Made by a program: the position numbers and the translations under genes
The notes under the pieces: generated by a model
Seen by the model: only the letters and a program-made list of their open reading frames with translations
What the model was told of the DNA's origin: nothing
The model's database searches: none
Assembly (NCBI RefSeq): GCF_050947875.1
Contig: NC_134572.1
Coordinates: forward strand, 129,502,105-129,566,104
DNA: 64,000 nucleotides
Direction: 5' to 3'
From: Dermacentor variabilis
Lineage: Eukaryota > Arthropoda > Arachnida > Ixodida > Ixodidae
Part shown: one piece after another, positions 31,731 to 44,070 of the stretch
Numbering within the stretch: the stretch's first letter is position 1
Layout: each line of letters begins with the position of its first letter

Positions 31731-31829
<99 letters not shown>
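31730..31829. repeat. (AAT)n microsatellite, second array
   Basis: About 100 bp of uninterrupted AAT followed by CAG repeats (31834-31845). No SINE body was recognised immediately to its left. Confidence 0.95.
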
Positions 31830-31845
31830 CGTCAGCAGCAGCAGC

Positions 31846-33462
31846 AACCTATCCTCCACAATTGGAATGTGCTGCAGTGACAGGAGGCCCAGAATCCTTA
31901 AATGTGACCTAGGTACATGCTGCACTTCAAACACTGTTATTTCCATTCTTCCCTCGGCAAACGTCTTACATCGCCTTCGTCCTAGTGACATTGCCGAGTC
32001 TCCCAATGCGCATCCGCCTGATTTGATATTCTGCATTTCGTCAGTGCTTGTGAGCGATGTAGTGCATCAGCAGAAAAATGTCGGGACAATATAGTTGGAC
32101 CTTTGTGGTGGATGACATTACGTGAGATTGCGCGTTGCCCCATATGATGGAAGCAAACACAATTACACTCATAGCAATAGCATTTAATTAACCGCTTCGC
32201 CAAAGTCTCTCCTCACAGAGATTCCAAGATGTGTGTTTAATCTGCATAACTTGCAGAATCGAATAGTGAGAAGACAACAAGGCGTTCATTGGTAAAGGTG
32301 TCATTGTAATGGGTTGATTGTGGCAGCCAGCTAGTGTTTGTTATCACGTCAAAATGTTGAAAAAAAGAACAGTATAATTTAGATATGCACGCTCCACACA
32401 TCCTTTCATTGAAATAGGCATTTGGAATATTACGCGGATCAAAAAACATCGTCACATAGAGTTTTAAAATATTCAGAACACCATATTCAGGAAGAATTCA
32501 AGGTTTAGGTGGACATAAAGCGTGAGATTAAGGTAAGGGCCATTTCCTTCAGAAATGTTTTCTTAATTTTCGTTCAATGCGCTAGAAATATTCGCTGCGC
32601 GTATCATAATGTTGTTCGCTACTATATTTAAAATATCGCAATCACTAGGTACTGCTAAATAACTCTCTAGCACATTTGTGACTACGTAATAATAAAATTA
32701 TGTGCACTAATAGCTGTACACTAACAGCTGTAGTTCACCCGCTAAATTTGCTAGCGCGATGCCCATACAGAATATGGTAAATCTTAATATGACGGCGTCA
32801 ATGCTTCCATTTAAATATTCTTGCTGTGATGCTCTAACGTTTAAGAAACATTTTTCATACATATTTGTCTTGTATTTTGGCCAGCAAAGTATTCGACACT
32901 TTCAGAACGCTCTACACTTTTGACAGCCGCCCACAGTCAGCAAGGCGGCACCTCTGTTTCGTATGTTCTCGTACAGATGGCGCTACTAGTCTGTTGAGAC
33001 TGTCCAGTGGACTGGGATACCTCGAGAGGGAGTGATGACAATATGTATAGTGTTTCATACGAACATACTATGTGTTTCAGTCGTTGAACCAAATCGAGAA
33101 TCATGGATAGCACATAGGGGTTTTTTTTTCAACGATTTCGAACAGCTTCTTTGAGAACGTCTGTTTGTACTTTATTGTTCTTTGAGGTTATAGTGAAGAT
33201 AATTATACTGAAGCTATTTGAGGTTAACTCAAGCTAATCTAGTAACGTTGGTGTCGCCAGCGTACCTTGCAACGTTTCCTTACAACAGTTAAGGGTTCCT
33301 TAATGACGGAATTTTCAGCACATAAGTAATTACGGCCTGTTTGCAATGGTGAATGAAGGTGTTATCATACAATGAAACTCGCTAATTGGGGGTAAATTAT
33401 TTTAATACCGTTGATAAGTGTTCAACAAATCTTAGACAAAGCAGTGAAATTGCCGCCCGTGA

Positions 33463-33466
<4 letters not shown>
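31846..33466. other. Unassigned A/T-rich interval
   Basis: 1.6 kb with no recognisable coding frame on either strand. Confidence 0.4.

Positions 33467-33542
<76 letters not shown>
33467..33542. repeat. (TA)n joined to (GA)n
   Basis: A TA run at 33467-33508 is followed directly by a GA run to 33542. Confidence 0.95.
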
Positions 33543-33546
<4 letters not shown>

Positions 33547-35094
33547 GCTACTATATAAGGAGTTTGCGATGACAATTCACCTTCGAGAAGGTTGAACGAA
33601 GGAGTCACAAGCATAGTTGAACCCTGAAGGACGAAGCTTAGAGAGATTCACGCCCTGGCCATCATATCCCACATTGCCTGATCTGCAATAGTGGCGTTTC
33701 ATTCAGACAGTAGCAAAAAATTTCGTAATAAGATCACGAAAGAGAAATGTGACAGTGGGAATAAGCGAGAATTTCACCCGACATAGCGAGACGCCGATAT
33801 ATGGTCGTGGTTACGAAAGATTAGAATTATCGCAAGGACGGGCTTGTGTCCTCATGTTATGGATTCATTATTTTAGTTTTTGCACTCATCTGTTTCTTGT
33901 CCCACTTTTCAAACCGAAAAAAAAATACCAACAACAACATCGTTTGAGTATTGTCTGATTCAGATCCACGGGTTCGGTTGACGATAGGCACCACTCATAC
34001 GACGGCATCGACGAACTTTAGTCTGGACATCTGCGCAGCTCCGTGGTTTGTCGTGAGTTTAGTAGTGGACGAAGGCTGAATAAAGTAAAGTGAGAAATTG
34101 AATTAGATAACCTGCGAAGTTGCACCACTAAATATAACGAAAAGATCACACAATAATGAAAACACAGCAAGTAAAGCCATGCTAAGCAACCATGCGATTG
34201 ATTAGAATATTTCGCGCACTGTAGTGACTTAGATGCCTTGATGCAGATCTCCCACTGAAGCCAGGGTCGCAATATTAAAGCTCGGTGGAGGCCATCACTT
34301 CATGATGGGAATGTAAAGAAAATTGAGTACGTGTACTTTTTTTTTTATAGTGCAGCTCTTATGACGCGTTGAGCGTCGGCGTGCCTCGGCCTTATACCCC
34401 CTAACCGAGCCAACGCGGGGCGCACTGGCTGATGAAAGAAGAGCACGCGAGGAGCGAAGTAGAGGAGGAGCAGAGGGGAGACGGACTGCGCATGCGCTGA
34501 ATTGTCGGCGGCCACGGCAACTTAAGCCGTGGGGGCGATCTCATCTGCGCTTCCGAGGAAGGGGGGGCGGGCGGGGTGGTATGAGGTTGGGAGGATAGGT
34601 GTTCTGTGGCGGAGGGCTACGCTGCAACGAACCGCATGCGCAGGCCGGCTACTCCCCCCTAACTTTCGCTGCTGTTGGCGAAGTAGTGTGGGACATCGCT
34701 CCTAAATGGCACCACCGTCTCGCCATTGAGTGATTATGTGAGAGATTTACCTCGAATATAGCGTTTGCCTTGAATGGGAAGGGATGAGCAGCGAGGAGAA
34801 AGTTGATATTGCTACGAAGCGCTGCAGTAGCGAACGATGATGAGAGGACTGACGAAGAGGACGATCGCCGATAGTAGTGCGCACGGGCTCCATCTTGAAT
34901 GCCTGTCTTCTGCAAGTTGCATATATCGTGTATACATATTGTCAAGCGTCTTTTCTCCCTGTAACACTTAGGTGGAGAGTGCGGGTTTTTCAAGTTTCAA
35001 GAGGGATTTACGCAGCGGTCGCTCCTTGGCGGCATCTACAATGCCAGCGCAAGGCGGGGACGCGAATGCTTCGAGCAGGTCACCAACCGTGCCT
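33543..35094. other. Unassigned interval with a GC-rich patch
   Basis: No gene recognised. 34430-34660 is G-rich and CpG-containing. The right end (34980-35090) may belong to the 5' side of the LINE that follows, but no motif shows this. Confidence 0.4.
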
Positions 35095-35696
35095 CAACCA
35101 TCGAACCCTCAACAAGGGACCGAGGCAGGAGTGCCCTTTGTCCCACTGCTGTTTGTGATGTACATTGTGAGGATGGAAAAGGCGCTAGAAGGACGTAATA
35201 TCGGGTTTAATCTCTCATACGAACACGCGGGTACAGTAAAGGAGCAGCACCTTCCAGGTTTGTTTTATGTGGACGACATTGTGTTGCTAGCCAACAAGCA
35301 CAGTGATATGCAACGTCTGGCTAATATCTGACAGGAAGACGATAAGTTAGGTCTGAAACGTAGCGGTAAAAATCAGGTGTTATGGTAATGAAAGAAAACA
35401 GCCAACAGACAGTGACAATACAGGGCCAGGAAATACCTCGCGTAAAATAATAAAAATACCTTGGTATACGGATAAACGAAGGCAATAGATGTATGGAAAC
35501 AGAGGAAAAAAACAATAACAGTAAAGGGAAGAGAAACGCGGCCATAATGAAACACAGAGCGCTATGGGGATACAATAGGTACGAGGTGCTCTGAGGTATG
35601 TGGAAAGGTGTAATGGTTACAGGACCTACATTTGGAAATGCGGTCGTTTGCTTGAAATGAGGGGTAAATTCAGGACTCGAAGGCAACCAAAGGTCA

Positions 35697-36227
35697 GTGG
35701 GTCGCCTCGCATTGGGCGCTCACGGGAACACTACAAATGATGCTGAGCAAGGCGATATGGGCTGGACTAGTTTTGAAGCGAGGGAAGCTCACAGTAAAAT
35801 TGATTATGAAGAACGACTGAGGAATATGGAAGAAACTGAATGGGCTGGGAGAGTGTTGAGGTATCTGTACAGGAAAAACATTGATTCACAGTGGAAGAAA
35901 AGAACTAGGAAGCTTACCAGCAAGTATGCGGCCTGTATGGTGGGCAACACAGCAACAAAGACGGTCAAGCGGAAAGTGAGAGAGGCTGAAATAATCTCAT
36001 GGGTGGCGGTAATGGAAAAGAAACCTGCCATGAGTAACTACTTAAGAGCAAAAAACGAAATCAGGAAAGAAACCATTTATGATAACTCAAAGGGATGCTC
36101 ATTACTTATCGAAGCGAGATCGGGATGCCTTAGAACACACACCTATAAAGCGAGATATAAGAAGGAAGAAAAAGCATGTGCTTGCTGCGGTAAAGCTAGG
36201 GAAACGACGGAGCATGTTTTATTATAA
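35697..36227 (+). pseudogene. LINE family B ORF2 C-terminal domain
   Basis: A 176-residue frame rich in Lys, Arg and Glu. It shows a W-x-G-R-V-L-R-Y-L-Y-R-K-N-I start, a central KPAMSNYLRAKNEI segment and a C-x2-C...H cluster near the end. It aligns almost residue for residue with copy 1 (22268-22640). A stop interrupts the knuckle before its last Cys; downstream sequence (FGCENACPAVDLG-like) continues the homology. Confidence 0.82.
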
Positions 36228-36511
36228 TGTGAAAATGCTTGCCCAGCGGTTGATTTAGGAATCACTGGCCTCTTTGAAGCCCTTGGGTTCAGCGGGAGCA
36301 GTGGTAAAGCAAACATGTCCGCAATAGGCATTAGTAAGAGGCGATTGGAGGATTGGTAGAAGAAAAGCAGGGAAATGAGAAACAATGAAGGCACACAAAA
36401 CAAAGTAAGCAATAGGGGTTCAGAAACTCTGGTCATGGAAATTCAACGTGTTTTTTTCCTTTTTGTTTCTTTTTTAACATTGGTAGGATATTAGGCAATA
36501 TAATAATAGCT

Positions 36512-36551
36512 CGGTGGCGCAACCCACCGCCCCTTTCCAAAGGGGACGCTC
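36512..36551 (+). promoter_or_regulatory. Twin hairpins at the LINE family B 3' end (copy 2)
   Basis: GGTGGCGCAACCCACC then GCCCC-TTTCCAA-AGGGGAC, identical in layout to 22921-22960 with a T for G in the second loop region. The stems are kept. Confidence 0.7.
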
Positions 36552-36556
36552 ATAGC

Positions 36557-36686
36557 ATTCATTCATTCATTCATTCATTCATTCATTCATTCATTCATTC
36601 ATTCATTCATTCATTCATTCATTCATTCATTCATTCATTCATTCATTCATCCATCCATCCATCCATCCATCCATCCATCCATCCAT
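36557..36686. repeat. (ATTC)n then (CATC)n array, LINE tail
   Basis: About 95 bp of ATTC repeats change at about 36650 into CATC repeats up to 36686. They begin six bases after the twin hairpins. Confidence 0.95.
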
Positions 36687-37717
36687 GAGTTTGAGCTATT
36701 CGGCGATAACACACGAGCAGCAGCAGCAGGTAGAAGCCACGGTCAGGAAAGTCCGGGGTGGTTCGCAAAGAAAGCTTCGCTTGAAAAGCCACTTGTACTG
36801 TGCAGTACGAAGTATACTCATAGGTATTCCTTAGGCTAGAGAGCCATCCTGTGCAATGAAGTTTTGCTCGCTCACTCAGAGGTGTTAGCTGCAGGCTTAA
36901 TGGCCTTAATATTCTTTTTCGCTCCCTCTGATTTAATCGTGTTTTCGTGTCGTCTACGTACATCGGACGCGGAAACCGTTTGGTCATTAGGAGTTGAAAG
37001 AAGTACGTGGTTGCTCGAGTCCAGCCGAGGCTATCGTTCAGGTAAGCAAGGCGTTGCACGGGAAGCAAACGAATGCGCCAACGATAGTCCTCTTTTTTTC
37101 TCGGTTGACGTGCTTCGCATTCCTCGCATTATGGGGGCGCGCACGGTACTGGCCGTTACAGCAGGAGGACAGCAAGGTAAATATTCGCCACAAGGAGAGG
37201 CCTGTGTCTTCTGTACGAAAAAAAAAAGAAAAAAATTCCGGAGGTGACTATGAGCACATCGTAATTGCATGCGGAGATATATCCAGCCAGCCAGAAACGG
37301 TGGAAACGTGCACCTTCCAGGAGCGCTCCTGTTCAAGGCTGTTCAAGGATCGTTAATCATCTGTGCACATCAGCAAAAGACGATTACCCTCTTGGCGGAG
37401 AAAAAAAGCAAGTGATTGGGACTGGCTGGTCGCAGGAATAGGTAAGAGAGAGAAAGAGAGAGAGTTAAACTTCGATGGGAGAAGGATGGAGAAGTCGGCC
37501 TGAATGATGTGAGTCTATAGCCTGCTATTCCAAGCTAGGGAAATGGTTTGGAGAAACGACAGAGAGAGGGTATGAAGATGAGGGTGGTATGGCGAAGATA
37601 ACGATGATATCTGCTGCCCGCAGTCTACTGTTTGTGTGCAAACCTCACGCGTACGCTTCGCGCCACATCCACCACGGCTGAGAGGGATCCAGGCCACATG
37701 CGTATAGGTAACTTTAC
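36687..37717. other. Unassigned non-coding interval
   Basis: No recognisable gene. A GA-rich stretch at 37445-37462 could be the tail of a further eroded LINE. Confidence 0.4.
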
Positions 37718-38135
37718 ATGATAAAGCAGGAGACGCTAGAACACATTCTGTGCGCCTGTCCTGAATATAATGTTCAGAGACAGCCCCTGGCGTCCGTTCT
37801 AGCGCACCTTGACAATAGACCATTGTCAGTTGCAACTATTTTCACATATCGCCGACAGAAGACATCGCACCTGAAGGCGACGCATGGACTACCTCGGTTT
37901 TTGAAAGAGACGGATTTGGACAAGCGGCTGTGACAGTGATATCACATACCGCGAAAGAGTGATGGACTGTAACTGACGATGTGTGTGCTGTGTTATGTGC
38001 TCTCTCTCTCACCCTTCCCCATCTTTCATCCCTCCCATCCCGCTTCCATGTGTAGGGTAGCAAACCGGTTAAGCTAAACTGGTTAACCTCCCTGCCTTTC
38101 CTTCTTCACTTTTTCCTTCCTTCCTTCCTACATGA
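37718..38135 (+). pseudogene. LINE family A C-terminal end and 3' tail
   Basis: The 71-residue frame reads KQETLEHILCACPEYNVQRQPL (end of the CCHC-like knuckle), LDNRPLS, then FLKETDLDKRL and a stop at 37933. This corresponds to the C-terminus seen at 19857-20132. The 3' UTR ends with GTGTAGGGTAGCAAACCGG...TGGTTAACCTCCCTGCCTTTCC (38051-38102) and a TTCC run to about 38130. 5' truncation is near 37715. Confidence 0.75.
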
Positions 38136-39124
38136 TAACGCGGACATAGGCAGAATGCTAGATTGCAATAGATATAATCGAACCTTAATTCCCCAAACAG
38201 GCTAAGTGACTATTTGCTCCCCCTTCCCCCCTACCCCGCCCCGGTTCAAAGGGGGTGCTATTTACGATCATAATCACAATCATGATGTGCTTATTTTCCC
38301 TGACGTAGAGATACATCCAGGTGCGTTACGCGAGGCTGTGCTAAGCAGCAGTGCTGTGCAATTCTGTGTGGCGAGTTTTCAGAAGTTGGCCTAGGTGTGA
38401 GATAGTGATCTCGGCAGGCACGCAGTGAGTCCACGGTCAAATCCTGAGGTGCGACTTTCTTTCTTTCTTTCTTCCTTTCTTTCTTTCTTTAGAGGAAATT
38501 TGCAGCAAGGCATATGAGGAATAAAACAATATCAAATAAAACCTTGTGAGTGTCTAAATCTCGTTAATGTTCATAACACCGTATACATCATGGCGAGATA
38601 GGTAAAAAACTCACGACAGCTAAAAAATGCCGCACCAGTAACAACTGACATTCGTTTAAGTAACTGAGGTTTCCATCTCGGTTAGCTATATGAATATCAT
38701 AATGCTCATGAAGTGGTGCGTTAAAGGGCTAGCAGTTTTCTCATTAGTCGTTAAAGCTTACATATAACTGAAATAGTAATTTGCACTAATATGAGGCGCG
38801 CATTTCAAAGCTTGTCATTGAAAAGTGAATGACGCAAATAAAGCTCTGTTAAATGAATCCGCGCCTATATAAACACGCTTCCCACGAATAACCTGTTTTG
38901 GGCTCTGGCGGCAGTTTAGGCTTTGTAATCTTCAATTTAAATATTTTGTTTTTTTTCATTCCAAAGCTTGATGTTCACGATTAGTTCCTATAGAAAGAAC
39001 CGCAGCGAATTCGAATTTCACAAATGCGTAAAAAGGAACAAAACATTCGAGCCCAGACTTTTAGTCCGTCGAGCTACGGATCTCTCTTTGGTCAGAACCA
39101 GCCGTATGCAGCTGCGGTATATTG

Positions 39125-39126
<2 letters not shown>
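38136..39126. other. Unassigned interval with a (CTTT)n tract
   Basis: Contains CCGCCCCGGTTCAAAGGGGG (38237-38256), reminiscent of the family B second hairpin, and a CTTT array at 38455-38490. Around 39020-39085 a weak minus-strand tRNA-like box (GGGCTCGAATG) occurs. No gene. Confidence 0.4.

Positions 39127-39199
<73 letters not shown>
39127..39199. repeat. (CA)n joined to (TA)n
   Basis: A CA run to 39168 followed directly by a TA run to 39199. Confidence 0.95.
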
Positions 39200-39200
<1 letters not shown>

Positions 39201-40185
39201 TGAGACCTCTTGGGGCCATCGGCTTGTACTGTCGCGAGAGCGCAACTTGAAGCGGTAACCGAAAAAAAAAAAAATCGTTCCGACTCGTCGCTACACACTC
39301 GCGAACCTATGCATGTTTCGAGCGGTTTTATTCGTTGCCACCAGGACCGGGGATAAGGTAAGGATTCTATTCCGATTCCTTTCCTTTCGTCCGTGGCTTT
39401 GTCAGTGACCCGTACCAAGGCCGCGTATAGATATCACAAGGGCTGTGAACTCCGCTTTATAACTACATGCTACTAAGGCCGAAGTTCCCATTGCCATGCC
39501 CGGCGTGACGAAAGCAGTGACGTCAAAATCACCGCGGCTTACTCGGCAGTATTCTCATTATATTCTATGGCAGTCGGTCCTATTATCATGACGTCTTAAA
39601 GCAAAGCGTACCGACATTGCGCTATCTACGTGGCTTTACCCGAACGGCACTCCGCCTACCTTATCACCAGGATCGGTTGGTCGTTAGAGGGAGATATGAA
39701 AATAATAAAAACAGGATAGCATCGAACGAAAGGAATCGCTGCATTATGCCGGTCCAGCAGATGTCGCAAGTAATTGGCGCTAATGCATGTGAGACACCTG
39801 TATCAGCACCGACGACAAAAAGACGCCTCTGTGGACTGCGCCATTTTAAATATGTACGGCGATATGTCGCGAGGCAGTGTGGGGCACAAATAGAAGCAAC
39901 CGCCGTGCAGCATCTCTTACTTATCTGCTTACGTAAGCAGCTTTTAGGTTAGCAAACACGAGTAGGCGGACGCCATGTTCGTGTAGGCGCTGCTGTATAC
40001 GCATATATAACCGAGCCATTTCAGCAAACACAAAGTTTTCTCCCTAACGCGATAGGCCTGCCTATCGGAAATAAAATATGACCCGCGACGGTATTGAATT
40101 ACTGATCTCTTTAGCGTTTCAGCAGGTTAGAAATGCAATACCTACTTTGTAGTGTGGTACTTAAAAAATAAGAAAAAGAAAAGAG
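39200..40185. other. Unassigned non-coding interval
   Basis: No recognisable gene; a 111-residue frame at 39617-39952 has no identifiable domain. Confidence 0.4.
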
Positions 40186-40430
40186 GAAATTGCCACCGTA
40201 GCTCAGTTGCTATGGCACTGCGGTGCTATAAGCAAGATCATGGTCGCGGTCTTGATCCCGACCTGGGCGGCCCCATTTCGATGGCGCTTAAGTGCAAAAG
40301 CCTTCGTGTACTTATATCTAAGTGCACGTTAAAGTATCCCAGGTGGTCCAAAATTAATCCGGACTCCCCCGCTGATGCATGCCTCATAATCATATCGTAA
40401 TTCTGTCTCGTAAGCCCCCACAATTCATTT
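40186..40430 (+). repeat. tRNA-derived SINE (Ruka-like, family 1), copy 2
   Basis: Head GCCACCGTAGCTCAGTTGCTATGGCA (A-box region), B-box GGTCGCGGTCTTGATCCCG (40242-40260). The body has CCATTTCGATGG, GTGCACGTTAAAG, CAGGTGGTCCAAAATTAATC, CGGACTCCCC and GCCTCATAATCATATCG. No long tail repeat. Confidence 0.82.
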
Positions 40431-40509
40431 AATTATTTGTACCATGTAGGTACAAAGCTGTAAATGTATTTAGAAGTGTTTGCTTTATTTATTGTCCGGC
40501 GCAACTTCG

Positions 40510-40715
40510 CTGTGATCCGCCATGGTTGCTTAGCGGCTACGGTATTGGGCTGCTGAAGACGAGGTCGCGGAATCAAATCCCGGCGGCGGCATTTCGATGG
40601 GGGTGAAATGCGAAAACACCTGTGTACTTAGATTTAGGTGCACGTTAAACAACCCTACTACGGCTTGCCTCATAATCAGAAAGTGGCTTTGGCACGTATA
40701 ACACGATAACTTAAT
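40510..40715 (+). repeat. tRNA-derived SINE (Ruka-like, family 1), copy 3
   Basis: Head GATCCGCCATGGTTGCTTAGCGGCTA, B-box GGTCGCGGAATCAAATCCCG (40563-40582). The body has CATTTCGATGGGGGTG, GTGCACGTTAAA and GCTTGCCTCATAATCAGA. Part of the body (the ACCACGTGGTCAAAATTAATC block) is deleted. It sits only about 80 bp from copy 2 in the same orientation. Confidence 0.8.
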
Positions 40716-42997
40716 TTTAACTTTGCTGTGACGCACTTGGCCTCATGTTTATCCTTTTTTTTTTCTGTTTTTTTAACGCATCACTTTTTTCATTCTGTGA
40801 CCATCTGCGTGCGCTGTTGCAAGTGAAATCGTGTTGACGTGTGCGTCAATACCTTTATTTTATTGAGACAAACCGAAACCTTAACATGCCTACACGAACT
40901 GCTTTCTTTCGGGCACTAAAATGTTGCGTTGCTCCACGTCTGCACGTATTGTATTTTTTTTTCATAAACTACAGTTGTGAGACAGCTAGTATCGGTGCCT
41001 CCTCAGCGCGTGGAGATCACCTGTATAGTCATTCGCTAAAAAGGAAAAAAACCGAAAGGTACGCGCGCCAGGTATAGTGAGTAAGCTCTTGCGTTCAACG
41101 AGCGGTAACCGCCCGAAATCGATCCTCCCTGTAATCACCACCTACGTCGTGAGTGGTGAGTCCCTTAAACGAGGAAGCATGGACGCCGAGGCGCTTCCGA
41201 CACCGGAGAAAAGACGAAGTGAACGAGAAACGAATGCAGTCGGTATAGTGGCATGGCTCCCGTTGCCTATTCGATTACCCGCCGACGTCGAAACAGTATA
41301 ACTGCGTTACAACGCCCGGACACCGCGGGGAGTCGGAATAGGACAGATCCGAACATCCCGTCCCATCGCCTCTCGCTTGTACCACGAGAGGCTGGGGGGG
41401 AAGGATGGGTGTGCGGGGGGGGGGGGGGGGTTCCTTTACGATTCTGCCGGCTCCTTATATGCCATAGGAGAGCGGGGCACGGCCAAGTGAGATGGAGAGC
41501 TGCATACTGCATCTCGGCAATTCCGTGCACCGCTGCCAAAGGCTATACGTGACTCGTCAGCCAATTGGACGCGATAACTGGGTCGCTTGACTCATAGAAG
41601 GAAGACAAACTCGCCCATTGTACGTCGCTGATTACTTCCGTGATACTTGCCGACTATATTTGTCGACGCCGCGTGCGGGAGAATTAGTGGCGTGCAGTGG
41701 ACGAGTACCTCTCTTCCTGTTCGCGTTCTTAGTTGGATGCGGGAACGAGTAACTTGGCACGCAGTGCACGGAATTGACGACGCGGGGTATACAGCGAGAT
41801 GTGTAGTGAACATCGCACTCGGCAGCTCGGAGAAAGTGAGCCCTCGAGATCGGCCCTCGACCGAGGGCGTGCGCCCATAGGTGTGCTCGGCCTTTCTCGG
41901 GCGGTGCAGGGTTGTTCGAGCTGCCAGGCGTACTCAGGCGTTCTCTACACAGGGCGCGGCTAAAGATAGTACCGCGCTTTCCGCGGTGGTTGCCGCACCC
42001 ATCGGCCGACGAGTTAGGCGATTTGATTTTGCGGTGCGCGGAACGAGCGGAATTTTACGTTAACTGCGACAAGCAGCGCAGACGAGCAGGGCACGCAAAG
42101 ATGGGACCGTACCGCTGAACTTGGGACCAGCCTTAAGGTGGTTCTCACACTATCTATGTTGACACGTGCACGTCGTTTACCTTTTTTTTTTCTGTGACTA
42201 TTCGTTCATGGACTCAGGGGGACTCCGGGGCCTGAGCCCACTCAGAAGTTTTCCGAGGGGGGGAGGGGTACAGTGCCCCGCCGATGCCGAAGCCAAGCCT
42301 CGCCCCCCCCCCCCACACACACACCTAAAATGTAATTGCCAGAGTTTTGTCACATACATCGTTTGTTGTTTCTTTTAACTTGTCTCTACCGTTCCACCTC
42401 AAATTTTACTGGGGTTAATAGCTTACTGGATCATTGTTGGCGCAGACATACACGGGTCTTAATTCATAATTTCGCTTTATTTCATCAAGTCCTCACAATA
42501 TGATGGCAAGCGCATTAGAAGCATTAGCGGCGACTGACTCATACGTATTTTATCATTTCAACATTGTTTTAAATGTCCACTGTAAGCACCCTGCACATGT
42601 ACAATATATGTAAATATATACACAGGACAAAGCTCAATATATTTTTAAAAGAGGAGGAGGTAGCAAATTAACAATTATTTCTAAAGGTATGCTAAAGGCT
42701 TATTTCTAAAGCCTATGCTTAGAGAATAAATATGTTGCTGTATGTTCACCTCGGTTTAAATTGCTTTGCGTGTTTTTTGACTCTGAAAAAAGCCTGCAGA
42801 CATCAGTGACCCATTCGGCAGAGTCTTTTATCAATTGCGTGTGAAATAAACGTGAATGGCACGTGTTTCAGTATTGTTTCTCTTTCCAGTAAGCAATTCT
42901 AACGACTCATAAAAAAGGACAAACTCTTTTAATAAGTTACAACATTTAATAGGGATAGAAACATCGTGACTTGCATGCAGAGGTCATAAATATATGC
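40716..42997. other. Unassigned interval with a CpG-rich centre
   Basis: 41080-42120 is CpG-rich and holds a 16-base G run (41415-41430); a C run lies at 42302-42314. None of the frames (up to 99 residues) has a recognisable domain. This could be unannotated repeat or a promoter-like region; neither is shown. Confidence 0.4.
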
Positions 42998-43165
42998 AGG
43001 GTGTCCCAATTAACTATGATGCACCAAGATTAAGAGAGAGAGAAATTGCGTTACTCGAGCCAAACAGAGTGCATATCGTTTCCATTGGAGTGGAGTAGCC
43101 GATAGTAATTTTTTTGGTTACTGACAGTTATTTAGCTAATCGGTAACTCTTCGAGGTGCATATAT
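42998..43165 (+). repeat. Possible terminal repeat of a DNA-transposon-like repeat
   Basis: Begins GCAGGGTGTCCCAATTAACT, a start common to abundant non-coding arthropod repeats. No right end or target duplication was located. Confidence 0.25.
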
Positions 43166-43269
43166 ATATATATGTAGATACATTGGGTTTAGAAAGCTGG
43201 TCGCGCTCTCCCCCCCCCCCCCCTCCCCGGAGGAATGAAAACTTTCCTCCTATGGCCGCCATTACAACT

Positions 43270-43990
43270 TCACAACGAATAAATAAAATAGAGTATGCAT
43301 CTATAATATGGAACCCTCATCAATTACACCTAATCGACAAACTAGAACCGTTTCAGAACAATGCTGCTTGTTTCACTGCAAGGAGGTGCTCTCGAACATT
43401 TAGCGTAACGGAGATAAAAAGATCACTCAAATTACCTTCACTTGCACATCGCAGGCGTCATGCACTGCTGGCTTTTCTCCAAAAAGTTTATCACACTGAT
43501 TCACCCTTTGCCACTCGTTACATCACGTCAGCTTATCGTGGTATTCCTAGACTAGACCATTCCTTTAAAGTGCAGCCTATATATATATATGCGGGAAGTT
43601 CACCACTTTTCTTTTTACTCCCCACTTCTTGTTGCTATCAGACACTGGATTGAGCTCTCAGAAGATGTTGCAATGTCTTACCAACCATGCCACATTTGTT
43701 GACCATTTAAAGAGCACATTGTCGCCACCACTACTGATTTTGTTTCGTATTTCTATCACTGTCAGATACAGTTCACTTGTGTCACGTTGCTGTTTTATTC
43801 TTCTTTCTTGTAGTTTTAAATCACAGATCCCCTCTTCGGTTCAGTGTACTCAGTGTCGAGTACCTGGAAACTGCAAAGGCCTGTTATATTTTATTTGGTC
43901 CTTGTAATTCTCGCTCCCTCGCTTTACATTAACTATAATGGGTATAGTAATTTATATTGCGATGTTTGCACCATTGCGCACTTTCTGACA
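43270..43990 (+). pseudogene. CR1/Jockey-like LINE, RT thumb and 3' end
   Basis: The frame 43156-43653 contains, from about residue 35, QRINKIEYASIIWNPHQ, LEPFQNNAACFTARR, SVTEIKRSLKLPSLAHRRR and ALLAFLQKVYH. This pattern is typical of the post-palm region of CR1/Jockey-type LINE RTs (YAS.iWnP......le.vQ..aarfi). A frameshift near 43635 leads to LSSQKMLQCLTNHATFVDHLKSTL in the next frame. RT catalytic motifs are missing (5' truncation). It is a different LINE family from those at 1-2640 and 46286-51981. Confidence 0.75.
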
Positions 43991-44070
43991 TTTTTTTTTT
44001 TGTTAACTATACTGTGTACTAGATTCATTGTCTTTTATCGCGCTTTCTTTTCCTCTTCTTTCCTCTTCCT

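Larger units (their letters stand above)
35095..36686 (+). mobile_element. LINE family B, copy 2 (RT end to 3' tail)
   Basis: Plus strand, 5'-truncated. The frame 34972-35331 contains QQGTEAGVPFVPLLFVMYI (degraded QGCPLSPLLF box) and FYVDDIVLLA (the YxDD catalytic box, at about 35263-35292). After a broken stretch the frame 35697-36227 encodes the C-terminal domain, including RYLYRKNIDSQW, KPAMSNYLRAKNEIRKETIY and the knuckle CACCGKARETTEHVLL. A premature TAA follows EHVLL (36223-36225). The 3' UTR ends in twin hairpins (36512-36551) and a long ATTC/CATC array (36557-36686). RT clade not assigned. Confidence 0.88.
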
